From assembly GCA_046290495.1 (NCBI GenBank), contig JBKAGT010000006.1, forward strand, positions 868,001 to 932,000: 64,000 bases of DNA. The letters run 5' to 3'. Of this stretch, positions 34,631 through 43,315 are shown in pieces. Source of the DNA: PGYR01 sp046290495. GTDB taxonomy: Bacteria > Bacteroidota > Ignavibacteria > Kapaibacteriales > UBA2268. The first letter of the stretch is position 1. Every line of letters starts with the position of its first letter. The translations under genes were made by a program, and so were the position numbers. The notes beneath the pieces are model-generated. The model ran no database searches. It was not told the origin of the DNA and saw only the letters and a program-made list of their open reading frames with translations.

Positions 34631-35482
34631 TTGGAATTATTTCTTCTTAAAAATAAACTATTAATGTACCTAACTCAATTAATACCAAAATCAAAGAATA
34701 TAACTAAAAACAAACCTCAACTTTTCATAGCCAGTGAGAATTTCAGCTATGAGGGTTTTCCTATTCTAAAAGATTCTCTAATTCTGAATAATGGTAAAGG
34801 GCAAATTGATGTTAATATGATTAGCCTATCAGTTTTCCAAGACTCAAATGCAATGGAGCTCTTGGGTGATATAATACCACCTAAAAATAGTTTACTCAAG
34901 CAATTAGAAAAATTTAGTAGTTGCGATAAGGAGCTAGAAGAACTTGACCTACTTGACATAGGTATATGGCATATAGATCATTTTGATGAGTGGAACAACT
35001 CATTTGAAGAGTATCTGGACAGAATAGAGAAAGCTACTAAGCTTGAGTATAATGGTATTGAGTTCAGCTCATTTATGTATTCATTTAATATTAATTCAGG
35101 TGTCTTGACAAACTTTATATCATCATCTGATTTTAAAGTGGATGTAAATGGAAACGAGATTAGACTACCAAAATTAGTTGAAGTAGTACAACCATCAGTA
35201 GCAAATGAGGGGGAGACCCTTTACCCATCTGCACTAAGACCTATTGAAAATATGGAGTACTTTGGTTATAAACTAAGAGGAAAGCTCGGAATCGACAAAG
35301 AAGGTGCTTTATTTGGTGAGTCTGCTGAAGAATTTGAAGCCAAAGTTTATGAGCATCCAAAGTTTGAACAAATAACAATGACTGTTGGTTCCAATATAGT
35401 TCTATTGCCCGATGGCACTGCAGGGATTAGGTTAAAAGACCAAAGACACAAGATTCATCATTTCAAGATTGAGAAAATTTAG
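34631..35482 (+). CDS. Hypothetical protein, unknown family
   Basis: I do not recognise this 283-residue protein. It has no convincing signal peptide. The N-terminus is hydrophobic for about 12 residues, then the body is mixed alpha/beta, with a C-terminal glycine/basic section (DGTAGIRLKDQRHKIHHF). The start is TTG at 34631; an ATG at 34664 (residue 12) is equally possible and neither has a clear ribosome binding site. It follows the TonB-C lipoprotein by eight bases and its stop is two bases from that of the convergent ompA-like gene. Confidence 0.6.
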   Translation: MELFLLKNKLLMYLTQLIPKSKNITKNKPQLFIASENFSYEGFPILKDSLILNNGKGQIDVNMISLSVFQDSNAMELLGDIIPPKNSLLKQLEKFSSCDKELEELDLLDIGIWHIDHFDEWNNSFEEYLDRIEKATKLEYNGIEFSSFMYSFNINSGVLTNFISSSDFKVDVNGNEIRLPKLVEVVQPSVANEGETLYPSALRPIENMEYFGYKLRGKLGIDKEGALFGESAEEFEAKVYEHPKFEQITMTVGSNIVLLPDGTAGIRLKDQRHKIHHFKIEKI

Positions 35483-35484
35483 AT

Positions 35485-37365
35485 TTACTTTATCCTAATC
35501 CTAATACTTCTATTTAAGAATCTACCCTGTGGGGTTGTCTCGTCAAACTTACTTGTATTTGTTTTAATGTCAAACTCGTACTGTTTTGTTGTTATAGATT
35601 CTATATATTCTCTGGTGTTATTTGCTCTATTTTGAGCAATCTCTATATTTGCTTTTTCCATACCAATTTTATCGGTGTTGCCAATTATTTCAATAGTCTT
35701 TCCTTCAGGCAAGAGATCAATTAAATCAGAGATTGCTTTTTTATTCTCATCTGATAAAACACTAGACGAAAAGTTAAATAGTAAGTAAAGCTCAAAATTA
35801 TTGAATTTAGTTTCTAATTTTCTTGTTTCAATTTCGCTTAAATTAATAACTTCACTATCTTTTTCACTAAGTTCATTACTAACTAGTGAAGATGTAAAAT
35901 TGGTTTTATCAAAATTATTGTCAATCAAGTTTTGATTATAATTAAAGCTCAAAGTAGTGTCATATACACTATATTTCTCATCATCAAAACTAGTGCTCAA
36001 TTTAGCTTTTTCTTGTAAATTTTCAGTATCAGTGATTACTTCTATTCTTGTATACAATTCTTTTCTTGTAGTTCTTGTACCGACTCTCTCTAATCTAATA
36101 TTACTTAGTTGAAATTCAACTCTTCTGTTTTCTTCCAAACCATCTTCATATTCGCTATTAGTTGGTACTTTTGGTAGTATTTGAGAAGTGGAATTAATAC
36201 TCGAACTATCTATACCCAACTTCAACAAGTGATTTTTTACGGCTTGTGCTCTTCTTCTAGCTAAACTAATGTCATTTTTCTCGTCTGAACCAGATGTGGA
36301 GCTTTTTAGCGTAAGCATTGCATCAGGATTTGATAACATTATATCTCTAATATTTCCTAAAATTCCATTGTGCATCTGAATAGGATCGCTAGTATTTAAT
36401 TGATCTGCTAAGTATTGGCTTCGAATTTCAGATGAATTTTTGTCGAAGAAAAGTGCCATAACCATTGGTGGCTCTGCAAATAATTCTTCTTGTTCAATGA
36501 TGTAAGTGTTTTCATAATCAACTTCCATATTCAAGCTGATAATAGGTTCTGGTACCGGTATAATTGGCTCTGGTTGTATTGGCTTTTTAGGAGGGACAAT
36601 AATCACTTCTTTTTTCTTTTCGAATGATAACTTTATTCCCAATGATGCAAATAGTGTAAGTGAACTTATATTAGCGTCATCGAGTAAACTGCTCATATCA
36701 TTAGTAACTCCAATTCTTTGAGTTAGATAAAGATTATCTGCTATCTTAGTGCTGTTATATAGCGATGCAGAAATAACAGGAATCATATTACTTAGCGTTG
36801 TAAAATCTCCTTCCGCATTTGTCCTTTCAAAGAAGTATCCATTAGGTCCCTCGAACGCAGCTCCATCAGGACTTTGTATATATTCCTTTTGAATAAAACT
36901 TCCAGTCTGATTAACTATTAAACTTGGAGATAAATTCAAATACAAAGGTCCATTGAATAAATCTCTTTGTAGAAGAAAATTAAAATCTAATCCGACTGAT
37001 ATTGAATTAAAGTTTACATCAAGTTCATTGTTAGTTTCTATAATACCAATATTTCCTGTATTCAAATCCCTAGCAAACGCTGTATCGGGTTTGTCTAGTA
37101 TCCCGTTTTTCACAGTATATTGGAAATGAGTACCAATGCTGATAGCATCTATAACATTATACTCACACCAAATTCTTCCAAAAAAAGAATTACCACTACC
37201 ATCTTCGTAGATGCCGCATTTGTCTATGCCTTCAAATTGATTAAAACCAGCATCATAATTTACTAAACCATAGCCACCTTCTATACCAATATAATATGGT
37301 TCTTCTTCTGCTATTAGAACAGCGAAAGATAGTAATGACAATAATGTGAATAGAGATTTTAACAT
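35485..37365 (-). CDS. Outer-membrane protein with two OmpA-like domains
   Basis: A 626-residue outer-membrane protein: signal peptide (1-19), an N-terminal beta-barrel (about 20-250), a proline-rich linker near 255-285, a first OmpA/peptidoglycan-binding domain (about 305-425, with FFDKNSSEI and LARRRAQAVKNHL) and a second (about 525-626, with FNFSSSVLSDENKKAI and AQNRANNTREYI). OmpA C-terminal domains bind diaminopimelate-containing peptidoglycan and tether the outer membrane. It is a paralogue in architecture of the protein at 52030-54078. It is transcribed alone from a TAnnTTTG-type promoter. Confidence 0.85.
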   Translation of the reverse strand: MLKSLFTLLSLLSFAVLIAEEEPYYIGIEGGYGLVNYDAGFNQFEGIDKCGIYEDGSGNSFFGRIWCEYNVIDAISIGTHFQYTVKNGILDKPDTAFARDLNTGNIGIIETNNELDVNFNSISVGLDFNFLLQRDLFNGPLYLNLSPSLIVNQTGSFIQKEYIQSPDGAAFEGPNGYFFERTNAEGDFTTLSNMIPVISASLYNSTKIADNLYLTQRIGVTNDMSSLLDDANISSLTLFASLGIKLSFEKKKEVIIVPPKKPIQPEPIIPVPEPIISLNMEVDYENTYIIEQEELFAEPPMVMALFFDKNSSEIRSQYLADQLNTSDPIQMHNGILGNIRDIMLSNPDAMLTLKSSTSGSDEKNDISLARRRAQAVKNHLLKLGIDSSSINSTSQILPKVPTNSEYEDGLEENRRVEFQLSNIRLERVGTRTTRKELYTRIEVITDTENLQEKAKLSTSFDDEKYSVYDTTLSFNYNQNLIDNNFDKTNFTSSLVSNELSEKDSEVINLSEIETRKLETKFNNFELYLLFNFSSSVLSDENKKAISDLIDLLPEGKTIEIIGNTDKIGMEKANIEIAQNRANNTREYIESITTKQYEFDIKTNTSKFDETTPQGRFLNRSIRIRIK

Positions 37366-37392
37366 ATTTACTTTTGTTGCTTGATTGAATTA

Positions 37393-37400
37393 CAAACTTA
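37393..37400 (-). promoter_or_regulatory. Possible -7 box for the ompA-like gene
   Basis: Minus strand TAAGTTTG followed by TA, matching TAnnTTTG, 27 bases upstream of the start. No clear TTG at -33. Confidence 0.35.
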
Positions 37401-37417
37401 GCAGTTGTTACCTTGTT

Positions 37418-37804
37418 TTAAAAACTATGTCCTATTTTCATGCCTAATAGTGTAAAAATTATAGCTATTATGATACTCGATAAAATATAGCCAACAGCTA
37501 CCATATAGCTACCAGATTGAGCCATATTCACTATTTCTAATGAGAAAGACGAGAAAGTTGTAAACCCACCTAAGAGTCCAACTATTATGAATAATCTAAG
37601 CTGCTCATTAGTGAAAATTTCGTTTTCAAATAGCCCCACTACAAACCCAATAATAAGGCTTCCTAAGATATTGGCTATGAAAGTACCAAATGGGAAGTTA
37701 TGTTCTGAATTAATACTTATTTGGTCAGTTGCAAAGTTATTTATCAAATACCTTAAAGTTGCTCCTAAACCGCCACCTATGAATACTAATATCAAGTTAT
37801 TCAT
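37418..37804 (-). CDS. crcB: Fluoride channel CrcB (Fluc)
   Basis: Small inner-membrane fluoride exporter. The 128-residue protein has four hydrophobic helices and the family motifs GGGLGATLRY, GTFIANILGS and GLLGGFTTFSSFSLE, which supplies the phenylalanine/threonine/serine track of the pore and the central sodium site. Length is normal for a homodimeric Fluc. I saw no fluoride riboswitch in the 110 bases upstream. It follows after 52 bases of spacing from the ompA-like gene but that gene starts between them on the same strand, so a separate transcript ending toward 37418 is likely. Confidence 0.94.
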   Translation of the reverse strand: MNNLILVFIGGGLGATLRYLINNFATDQISINSEHNFPFGTFIANILGSLIIGFVVGLFENEIFTNEQLRLFIIVGLLGGFTTFSSFSLEIVNMAQSGSYMVAVGYILSSIIIAIIFTLLGMKIGHSF

Positions 37805-37914
37805 TTATTTAACTTTATTCTTTAATTATTACAGTTTACAATAATATTATAAATTATTAAAAAAATTACATAATTTGCCATATTGTGTGTTATTTATAAA
37901 CTGAGGATTGATTT

Positions 37915-38934
37915 ATGAAAGTATTAAAAATAATTTTAATAACCCTTGCAGCGCTAATTGGGTTGTTTATAATAGTTGGTTTGATTCTTCCGACTGAAAT
38001 GCATGTAGAAAAGTCTATTGAAATAGATACACCACCTAATGTACCTTATATGCAGGTAGCGAACTTAAAAAATATGTCTGCGTGGGATCCATGGTCAAAT
38101 ATTGATGAGAACATGGAGACAAGCTATTCTGGACCACTATTTGGACTAGAAAATTCAAGAGAATGGAAAAGTACTGATCAAAATGTAGGTGTTGGTAAAA
38201 TGACAGTAAGTGAAGCTGAACCTTACAAACTTATTAATACTGATTTAGATTTCGGAGATCAAGGTCTTGCCACTTCGTATTTCAAGTTCGAAAAATTAGG
38301 TGAAAACAAAACAAAAGTAACTTGGGGTTTTGATAGTGATATGGATATACCAATTATTGGTGGTTACTTTGTATTGGCTATGGGAGGTGTAATTGAAGAT
38401 CAATATGTTAAAGGACTTGAAAATCTAAAGAGAGTCTCCGAAGCAGTAGAGAACCAAAGAGACTTAACAAGTGCTCAGATCTCTTATGAAGAAGTGGAAT
38501 CTCAAAAAGTTATTTGTATTTCTGGTGCTACTACACAAGATGATGAAGCTATATCAGCTCTATTTGGTCAGAATTATGGACAATTAATGTCAAACGTACA
38601 AGTTAATCAAATGGAAATGGCTGGTGCTCCTATGACAGTTAACACGAAATGGGAAGATAACCAATATGAGTTCATGAATTGTATTCCTGTTAAGGAAGTA
38701 AAGGGTGATTTATCTGCATCTGTAGTTGTTAAAGACACTTACGCTGGGCCTACAGTTAAGATAATTCATACAGGTTCTTATGATGGAATGGATCAGACTT
38801 ATGAAGATGTAATGGCATTTATAGAGCAATCTAATTTTGAAATAGTAGGAAATCCTTGGGAAGTTTATATTAGCGACCCTGGCAACACTCCAGAAGATAA
38901 GCTAATCACACACATTTATTTTCCAATAAAGTAA
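37915..38934 (+). CDS. SRPBCC domain fused to GyrI-like domain
   Basis: A 339-residue protein with an N-terminal membrane anchor (residues 4-26), an SRPBCC/polyketide-cyclase-type ligand-binding domain (about 30-180; WDPWSNIDENM, KVTWGFDSDMD) and a GyrI-like or AraC-effector-binding domain (about 190-339; DTYAGPTVKIIHTGSYDGM). Both fold types bind small hydrophobic or cationic molecules. The role is unknown; the family combination is common in Bacteroidota and related groups. GAGGATTG before ATG is a good ribosome binding site. A rho-independent terminator follows 30 bases after the stop. Confidence 0.85.
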   Translation: MKVLKIILITLAALIGLFIIVGLILPTEMHVEKSIEIDTPPNVPYMQVANLKNMSAWDPWSNIDENMETSYSGPLFGLENSREWKSTDQNVGVGKMTVSEAEPYKLINTDLDFGDQGLATSYFKFEKLGENKTKVTWGFDSDMDIPIIGGYFVLAMGGVIEDQYVKGLENLKRVSEAVENQRDLTSAQISYEEVESQKVICISGATTQDDEAISALFGQNYGQLMSNVQVNQMEMAGAPMTVNTKWEDNQYEFMNCIPVKEVKGDLSASVVVKDTYAGPTVKIIHTGSYDGMDQTYEDVMAFIEQSNFEIVGNPWEVYISDPGNTPEDKLITHIYFPIK

Positions 38935-38956
38935 AGTAGTATTACGAAAAAAGCAT

Positions 38957-38964
38957 TAATTTTG
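38957..38964 (+). promoter_or_regulatory. Possible -7 box for the pdxB-like gene, inside a terminator region
   Basis: TAATTTTG matches TAnnTTTG. The last G is the first base of the terminator stem of the upstream gene, so transcripts starting here (about 38969-38973) would lack the 5' arm and not form the hairpin. Confidence 0.35.
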
Positions 38965-38991
38965 AGGATAGTAAATTACTATCCTCTTTTT
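38964..38991 (+). terminator. Rho-independent terminator after the SRPBCC gene
   Basis: GAGGATAGT and ACTATCCTC form a nine-base stem around AAATT, followed by TTTTT. The ATG of the next gene begins three bases after the T tract, which is unusual. Confidence 0.85.
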
Positions 38992-38993
38992 AT

Positions 38994-40064
38994 ATGAATA
39001 TACTAGTAGACAACAATATTCCATTTCTATCAGAGATATTATCTGATAAGTATAATGTTATCGAATTTGAAGGTGGACAATTAGATAATGGCTTGATACA
39101 AGAATCAAATGCTGAGGCATTGTTTGTTCGTTCAACTACCAAATGTGATGTTTTTCTTCTTGCTAATACGAGAGTGAAGTTTGTTGGCACTGCGACTGCT
39201 GGTACTGATAATATTGATAAGCAATACTTTAATAAAAATAATATAAAATGGGTGAGTGCAGCTGGTTCCAACTCGCTTTCTGTAGCGGAGTATGTTACAT
39301 TAGGAATTCAGCATTGGTGTATTGAAAATGTAAAAAATATTGAAGACCTAACTGTTGGTATAATAGGGTATGGTAATATCGGTAAGAAAATAGGGAAGAT
39401 TCATAGCTACTACTGTAAAGAAGTTCTTGTATCAGATCCTTTTGTAGACATAAAAGAATATAAGAATTTAAAGCAATGCGATTATAATGATTTATTAATG
39501 AAATCGGATATTATTACATTCCATACACCTCTTACTAAGAACGGTAAATTCCCTTCTTTCAAAATGCTAAACACTAAAAATATCAATACTCTTAAGAATG
39601 GTGTTTTACTTATAAATGCTTCGCGTGGGGGAGTTATTAGTGAGTACGCTCTAAAAAGTGTTGATTTCAATATGAATAATTTGATTTTGGATGTATGGGA
39701 AAATGAACCTACTCCTGATTTGAATACTGTCAGAAAGTCATTTATATCTACACCACATATTGCAGGACATTCGGTAGAAGCGAAATTGAGAGGTAGTTTG
39801 AATATGATTCAAGCATTCGAGTTATATACTGGCAATAGGATAGAAAAGGAACAATTAATAGAAAAAATCAATCAAAGCGTTAAATCTAAAATAGAAGATT
39901 TGGACTATTATTCTCTTTACAAAATGCTAAAGAATAACATCAACTTGATGAAAACAAGTAATGAGTTTAAATCTGAAGTAAAAGATAAAAGTGCATTTGA
40001 TTTTTCTGGAATAAGGAAGTCTTACACTAAACACACAGAGACTTTGGTTAATGAATTAATCTAG
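38994..40064 (+). CDS. pdxB: Erythronate-4-phosphate dehydrogenase-like protein PdxB
   Basis: NAD-dependent D-2-hydroxyacid dehydrogenase of 356 residues, closest in layout to PdxB, which makes 2-oxo-3-hydroxy-4-phosphobutanoate in the DXP-dependent pyridoxal phosphate pathway. The N-terminus (ILVDNN, FVRSTTKCD, VGTATAGTDNID) is the PdxB signature; the Rossmann loop is GIIGYGNIG (122-130); catalytic Arg211, Glu238 and His255 are present; a C-terminal dimerisation region follows. The start lies directly after a terminator. It overlaps the convergent lipoprotein gene by nine bases. Confidence 0.87.
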   Translation: MNILVDNNIPFLSEILSDKYNVIEFEGGQLDNGLIQESNAEALFVRSTTKCDVFLLANTRVKFVGTATAGTDNIDKQYFNKNNIKWVSAAGSNSLSVAEYVTLGIQHWCIENVKNIEDLTVGIIGYGNIGKKIGKIHSYYCKEVLVSDPFVDIKEYKNLKQCDYNDLLMKSDIITFHTPLTKNGKFPSFKMLNTKNINTLKNGVLLINASRGGVISEYALKSVDFNMNNLILDVWENEPTPDLNTVRKSFISTPHIAGHSVEAKLRGSLNMIQAFELYTGNRIEKEQLIEKINQSVKSKIEDLDYYSLYKMLKNNINLMKTSNEFKSEVKDKSAFDFSGIRKSYTKHTETLVNELI

Positions 40065-40655
40065 AGACTCGCAATTTGCAAGTGGCAATAAGAACGAATT
40101 AGGGTATTCGCTAATTAATTTATCAAAGTACCACTTAGCAGTTTCTTCATCTCCCATAGCACATCTGATGTGACCTTGCCTCAACAAAACCTTTGGTTTT
40201 ACATTATCTGCTAACTCCTCTTTCATCAAATCATCAAGTAATCGAGATGCTAAAGTATATTCATTATTAACTATCAAACATTCAGCGCTATAAAAAACAG
40301 CTTCATGATGAAGGGAATCTTGCTCTTTCAATGTTTCTTGAAGTATTTGGAACTTCTCGCAAGCAACTTCATAGTTTTTGTTGTTGAATAAATAAATAGC
40401 AGAATCTAATTCTGCATTTAGAGAACGAATTTCATTCTCTTCTCCATTCTCAACAATAAGTGGAGGCAAGGCTCTATAGACTGTGTCCGTATTAAAGAAT
40501 TCAGCTCCTGTCGCTGCTTCAGCACTGTTTCTTTTATCATCATCTATTCGTGATGATTCTGTTTTATCATCACTGCTTTTCTTAGTCATATATCTGTTTC
40601 TAACAGGACTACATGCTACAAAAACAATTAGTATAAGTGATAGTAGAAATCTCAT
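40056..40655 (-). CDS. Hypothetical lipoprotein with TPR-like helices
   Basis: A 199-residue lipoprotein: signal with lipobox FVAC (Cys15), a serine/lysine/aspartate-rich linker (20-60) and a C-terminal helical part (about 70-190) with TPR-like helices such as LFNNKNYEVACEKFQ and EETAKWYFDKLISEYPNS. Probably a periplasm-facing interaction module; partners unknown. Its start shares one base with the stop of mraY (TAATG), so it is co-translated with mraY. It is not a usual member of a cell-wall cluster. Confidence 0.72.
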   Translation of the reverse strand: MRFLLSLILIVFVACSPVRNRYMTKKSSDDKTESSRIDDDKRNSAEAATGAEFFNTDTVYRALPPLIVENGEENEIRSLNAELDSAIYLFNNKNYEVACEKFQILQETLKEQDSLHHEAVFYSAECLIVNNEYTLASRLLDDLMKEELADNVKPKVLLRQGHIRCAMGDEETAKWYFDKLISEYPNSFLLPLANCESLD

Positions 40656-41785
40656 TATCTTACCTTGAAAGTTGCCATTGTTATAATAGCTAATATAATA
40701 CCAACTATATAAAATCTTGTAACAATTTTTGATTCATGCACTCCAGTTTTCTCAAAGTGGTGATGCAATGGAGCTATTTTGAAAATTCTTTTACCAACTC
40801 CAAGTTTCCTTTTTGTATAACGGAAATAGCTAACTTGAATAATTACTGATAGTGCTTCAGCAAAAAAGAGACCACCAAGTATTGGAAGTAGGAACTCTTT
40901 CTTAATTAGGATTACTAATGCACCGACAGCACCACCTAAAGCAAGAGAACCTGTGTCACCCATAAAGACTTGAGCAGGATATGAATTATACCACAAAAAG
41001 CCGATACCTGCTCCTACAAGAGAAGCTGTAAAGACAGTTAACTCACCACTGCCCTCTAAATACATTATATTAAGGTAATTGGCAAAGAATGTATTGCCTG
41101 TGAAATATGACAATAGTGCCAAGCTGAGACCAACTATACTCACTGTTCCAATAGCTAATCCATCAAGTCCATCAGTTAAATTAACGGCATTCGAAGTAGC
41201 TGTGATTATAAATATTACCATTGGAATATAAAGAATCCCAAAATTAAAATTCAAGTGCTTAGCGAATGGAACTGTAGTTAATGTGTTGAACTCAGCAAAA
41301 GTAGGGGAGTACCATTCAGGAAAGAAATAAATAGTGGCTCCTAGTATAAATCCTATTCCTACTTGGCCCAATATTTTGTATCTGCCTACTAATCCTTTGG
41401 GAAGTTTTTTTATCACTTTCAAATAGTCATCTAAAAAACCCACAGCGCCTAGCCAAGATGTAGTTAGAAGTATCATGATAATGAACATATTGGACATATC
41501 TGCCCAAAGTAAACTAGGTATTAGTAGTGAAGAAAGCACTATTAATCCACCCATAGTGGGTGTGCCTGCCTTGTTCAGGTGTAGCCCTTTGTCCATTAAT
41601 TCTGTTTTAGCTTGTTCGCCAATTTGCATAGACTTCAGCTTTGCAATAATTTTTGGACCAACGAAAAAGCTAATCAACATAGCTGTGATAGTTGCTGCTG
41701 CTGCACGAAATGTGATAAACTGAAATACACCGAAACCTGGTGGATCTAATACATTGTGAATCCATTCGGCTAGAAAATATAACAT
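40655..41785 (-). CDS. mraY: Phospho-MurNAc-pentapeptide transferase MraY
   Basis: Transfers phospho-MurNAc-pentapeptide to undecaprenyl phosphate to form lipid I at the inner membrane. The 376-residue protein has about ten membrane helices, GTPTMGGL, the FLDDYLK and NAVNLTDGLDGLA motifs (Mg and substrate aspartates), and the late APLHHHFEKTG segment with the histidine cluster. The start at 41785 matches the family. murF lies 91 bases upstream on the same strand with its own likely promoter between; murD, ftsW and murG do not follow. Confidence 0.96.
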   Translation of the reverse strand: MLYFLAEWIHNVLDPPGFGVFQFITFRAAAATITAMLISFFVGPKIIAKLKSMQIGEQAKTELMDKGLHLNKAGTPTMGGLIVLSSLLIPSLLWADMSNMFIIMILLTTSWLGAVGFLDDYLKVIKKLPKGLVGRYKILGQVGIGFILGATIYFFPEWYSPTFAEFNTLTTVPFAKHLNFNFGILYIPMVIFIITATSNAVNLTDGLDGLAIGTVSIVGLSLALLSYFTGNTFFANYLNIMYLEGSGELTVFTASLVGAGIGFLWYNSYPAQVFMGDTGSLALGGAVGALVILIKKEFLLPILGGLFFAEALSVIIQVSYFRYTKRKLGVGKRIFKIAPLHHHFEKTGVHESKIVTRFYIVGIILAIITMATFKVR

Positions 41786-41817
41786 TAAAATCCTTTGCTG
41801 CTTTTAAGAATAGTAAG

Positions 41818-41825
41818 CAAATATA
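41818..41825 (-). promoter_or_regulatory. Possible -7 box for mraY
   Basis: Minus strand TATATTTG, matching TAnnTTTG, 32 bases upstream of the mraY start. The same octamer stands upstream of murF. Confidence 0.4.
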
Positions 41826-41876
41826 ATATTTTTTTTAATATTATTTATTAACAAGTGAAAAAATAAGTGGCTTAAC

Positions 41877-43253
41877 TTATTTTAATAATGCAATTAATTC
41901 TTCTAATTTCATACCTCTAGAGCCTTTTACTAATATCGTTTGAATCTCTGAAGTGTCAATTTTATTTGCTATTTCATCTTTGTCGGTGTGGTGACTGCTT
42001 TTAGTATTTGTCTCTATTTTACTAAATAAATTACCGTACAAATATACTTCATCTGCTATTTCTACCGCCCTTTCTAATGCAGATTTATGTTCATCTAGTT
42101 CAGTAGGGCCAAGTTCTAGCATATCTCCCAAAATTGCAATTTTCTTCCCCTCATAAAGATTAAGTGTTTCTAGTGCTATTGACATTGAATCAGGATTAGC
42201 ATTATAACAATCATTAATTATAGTGGTGTTATCAATTTTTTCAATTAGCATTCTACCATATTTATTAGAATCGTCAGCTGAATATGTGTTCATAGCATTT
42301 TGAATTTCATCTATCTCTACACCCAAATCAAATGCTATAGATATAGCAGCTCCTGCATTGTATGCTTGAGCTAATCCAACTACATTGGGAATATTTATAT
42401 CGAATTCTTTCTCATTATAAGTTTTGATAGAAAGTGTAGGGGAGAGATTATCATCTAACCTAATTTTGTATGTCAGATGCATACCATCTTCTTGACCAAA
42501 AACAAATTTTTTCTCGAGTAGATTTGCGTACTTTTGTAATACTGGATCATCAAAATTCACGTAAGACATTTTGTTATACTTTCTTAATTGTCCAAATAGA
42601 AAAGTTTCTTCTAACTCAACACCTAAAATGTCACCAAAATTCTCTAAGTGTTCTTTACCAATATTGGTTATAACACCATGAGATGGTTCTACCATTTCAG
42701 ACAGCAAAGGTATTTCACCCGGTTCATTAGTGCCTAATTCTAAAACAGCAGCATCATAACTGTCATCTAATGCTAATAGCATCAATGGAACACCTAGTTG
42801 ATTATTATAGTTCTTGTATGTTTTTAAAATCTTATTCGACTGTGATAGTATATGAGATAAGATTTCTTTAGTAGTGGTTTTCCCATTTGAACCAGCAATA
42901 GCAATGATGGGATATTCGAATCTTTTTCTATGAAAGTTAGCCAGTAACCCAAGACCTTTCAATGTGTCTTCTACTAGTATTACAGACTTGTTGCTTAAAT
43001 CATCTTTATGATTCTCGAAGTACGATTTACTGCATAATGAAATACCTGTCCTACTCTCAAATGCAGATGTTATGAACTTATGTCCATCAGCATTCTCACC
43101 TATTAATGGTACAAAAAGCTCACCACCTTTTATTTCTCTACTATCTATAACTACACTTTCAGTAGTAAGATCATCTGTAATATTGAGACAATTTTCTTCA
43201 CCAAAAATCAATTTTAATTCAAAACCTGTAAATTTTGCTGTGTTTTTTATCAT
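41877..43253 (-). CDS. murF: UDP-MurNAc-tripeptide-D-Ala-D-Ala ligase MurF
   Basis: Adds D-Ala-D-Ala to UDP-MurNAc-tripeptide, completing the cytoplasmic peptidoglycan precursor. The 458-residue protein shows the substrate-binding N-terminus (VVIDSREIKGGELFVPL), the P-loop GSNGKTTT at 121-128, the ELGTNEPGEI segment, and the C-terminal INDCYNANPDSM and GDMLELG motifs. Length is normal. It precedes mraY on the same strand but the rest of the usual division/cell-wall cluster is absent here. Confidence 0.96.
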   Translation of the reverse strand: MIKNTAKFTGFELKLIFGEENCLNITDDLTTESVVIDSREIKGGELFVPLIGENADGHKFITSAFESRTGISLCSKSYFENHKDDLSNKSVILVEDTLKGLGLLANFHRKRFEYPIIAIAGSNGKTTTKEILSHILSQSNKILKTYKNYNNQLGVPLMLLALDDSYDAAVLELGTNEPGEIPLLSEMVEPSHGVITNIGKEHLENFGDILGVELEETFLFGQLRKYNKMSYVNFDDPVLQKYANLLEKKFVFGQEDGMHLTYKIRLDDNLSPTLSIKTYNEKEFDINIPNVVGLAQAYNAGAAISIAFDLGVEIDEIQNAMNTYSADDSNKYGRMLIEKIDNTTIINDCYNANPDSMSIALETLNLYEGKKIAILGDMLELGPTELDEHKSALERAVEIADEVYLYGNLFSKIETNTKSSHHTDKDEIANKIDTSEIQTILVKGSRGMKLEELIALLK

Positions 43254-43282
43254 AATTTTCTAATCAGTTTATAACATTTATT

Positions 43283-43290
43283 CAAATATA
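43283..43290 (-). promoter_or_regulatory. Possible -7 box for murF
   Basis: Minus strand TATATTTG, matching TAnnTTTG, 29 bases upstream of murF. A forward copy of the same octamer lies 14 bases away at 43304, giving a divergent promoter pair. Confidence 0.4.
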
Positions 43291-43303
43291 ATGCTTAATA
43301 CTA

Positions 43304-43311
43304 TATATTTG
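43304..43311 (+). promoter_or_regulatory. Possible -7 box for the membrane-protein gene
   Basis: TATATTTG, matching TAnnTTTG, ends four bases before the TTG start of the 43316 gene. If used, the mRNA would have almost no leader. Confidence 0.3.
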
Positions 43312-43315
43312 TTTT

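Noticed and set aside
37805..37914. Fluoride riboswitch ahead of crcB
   Set aside because: No GG-GAUGG type element or pseudoknot pairing could be found in the spacer.
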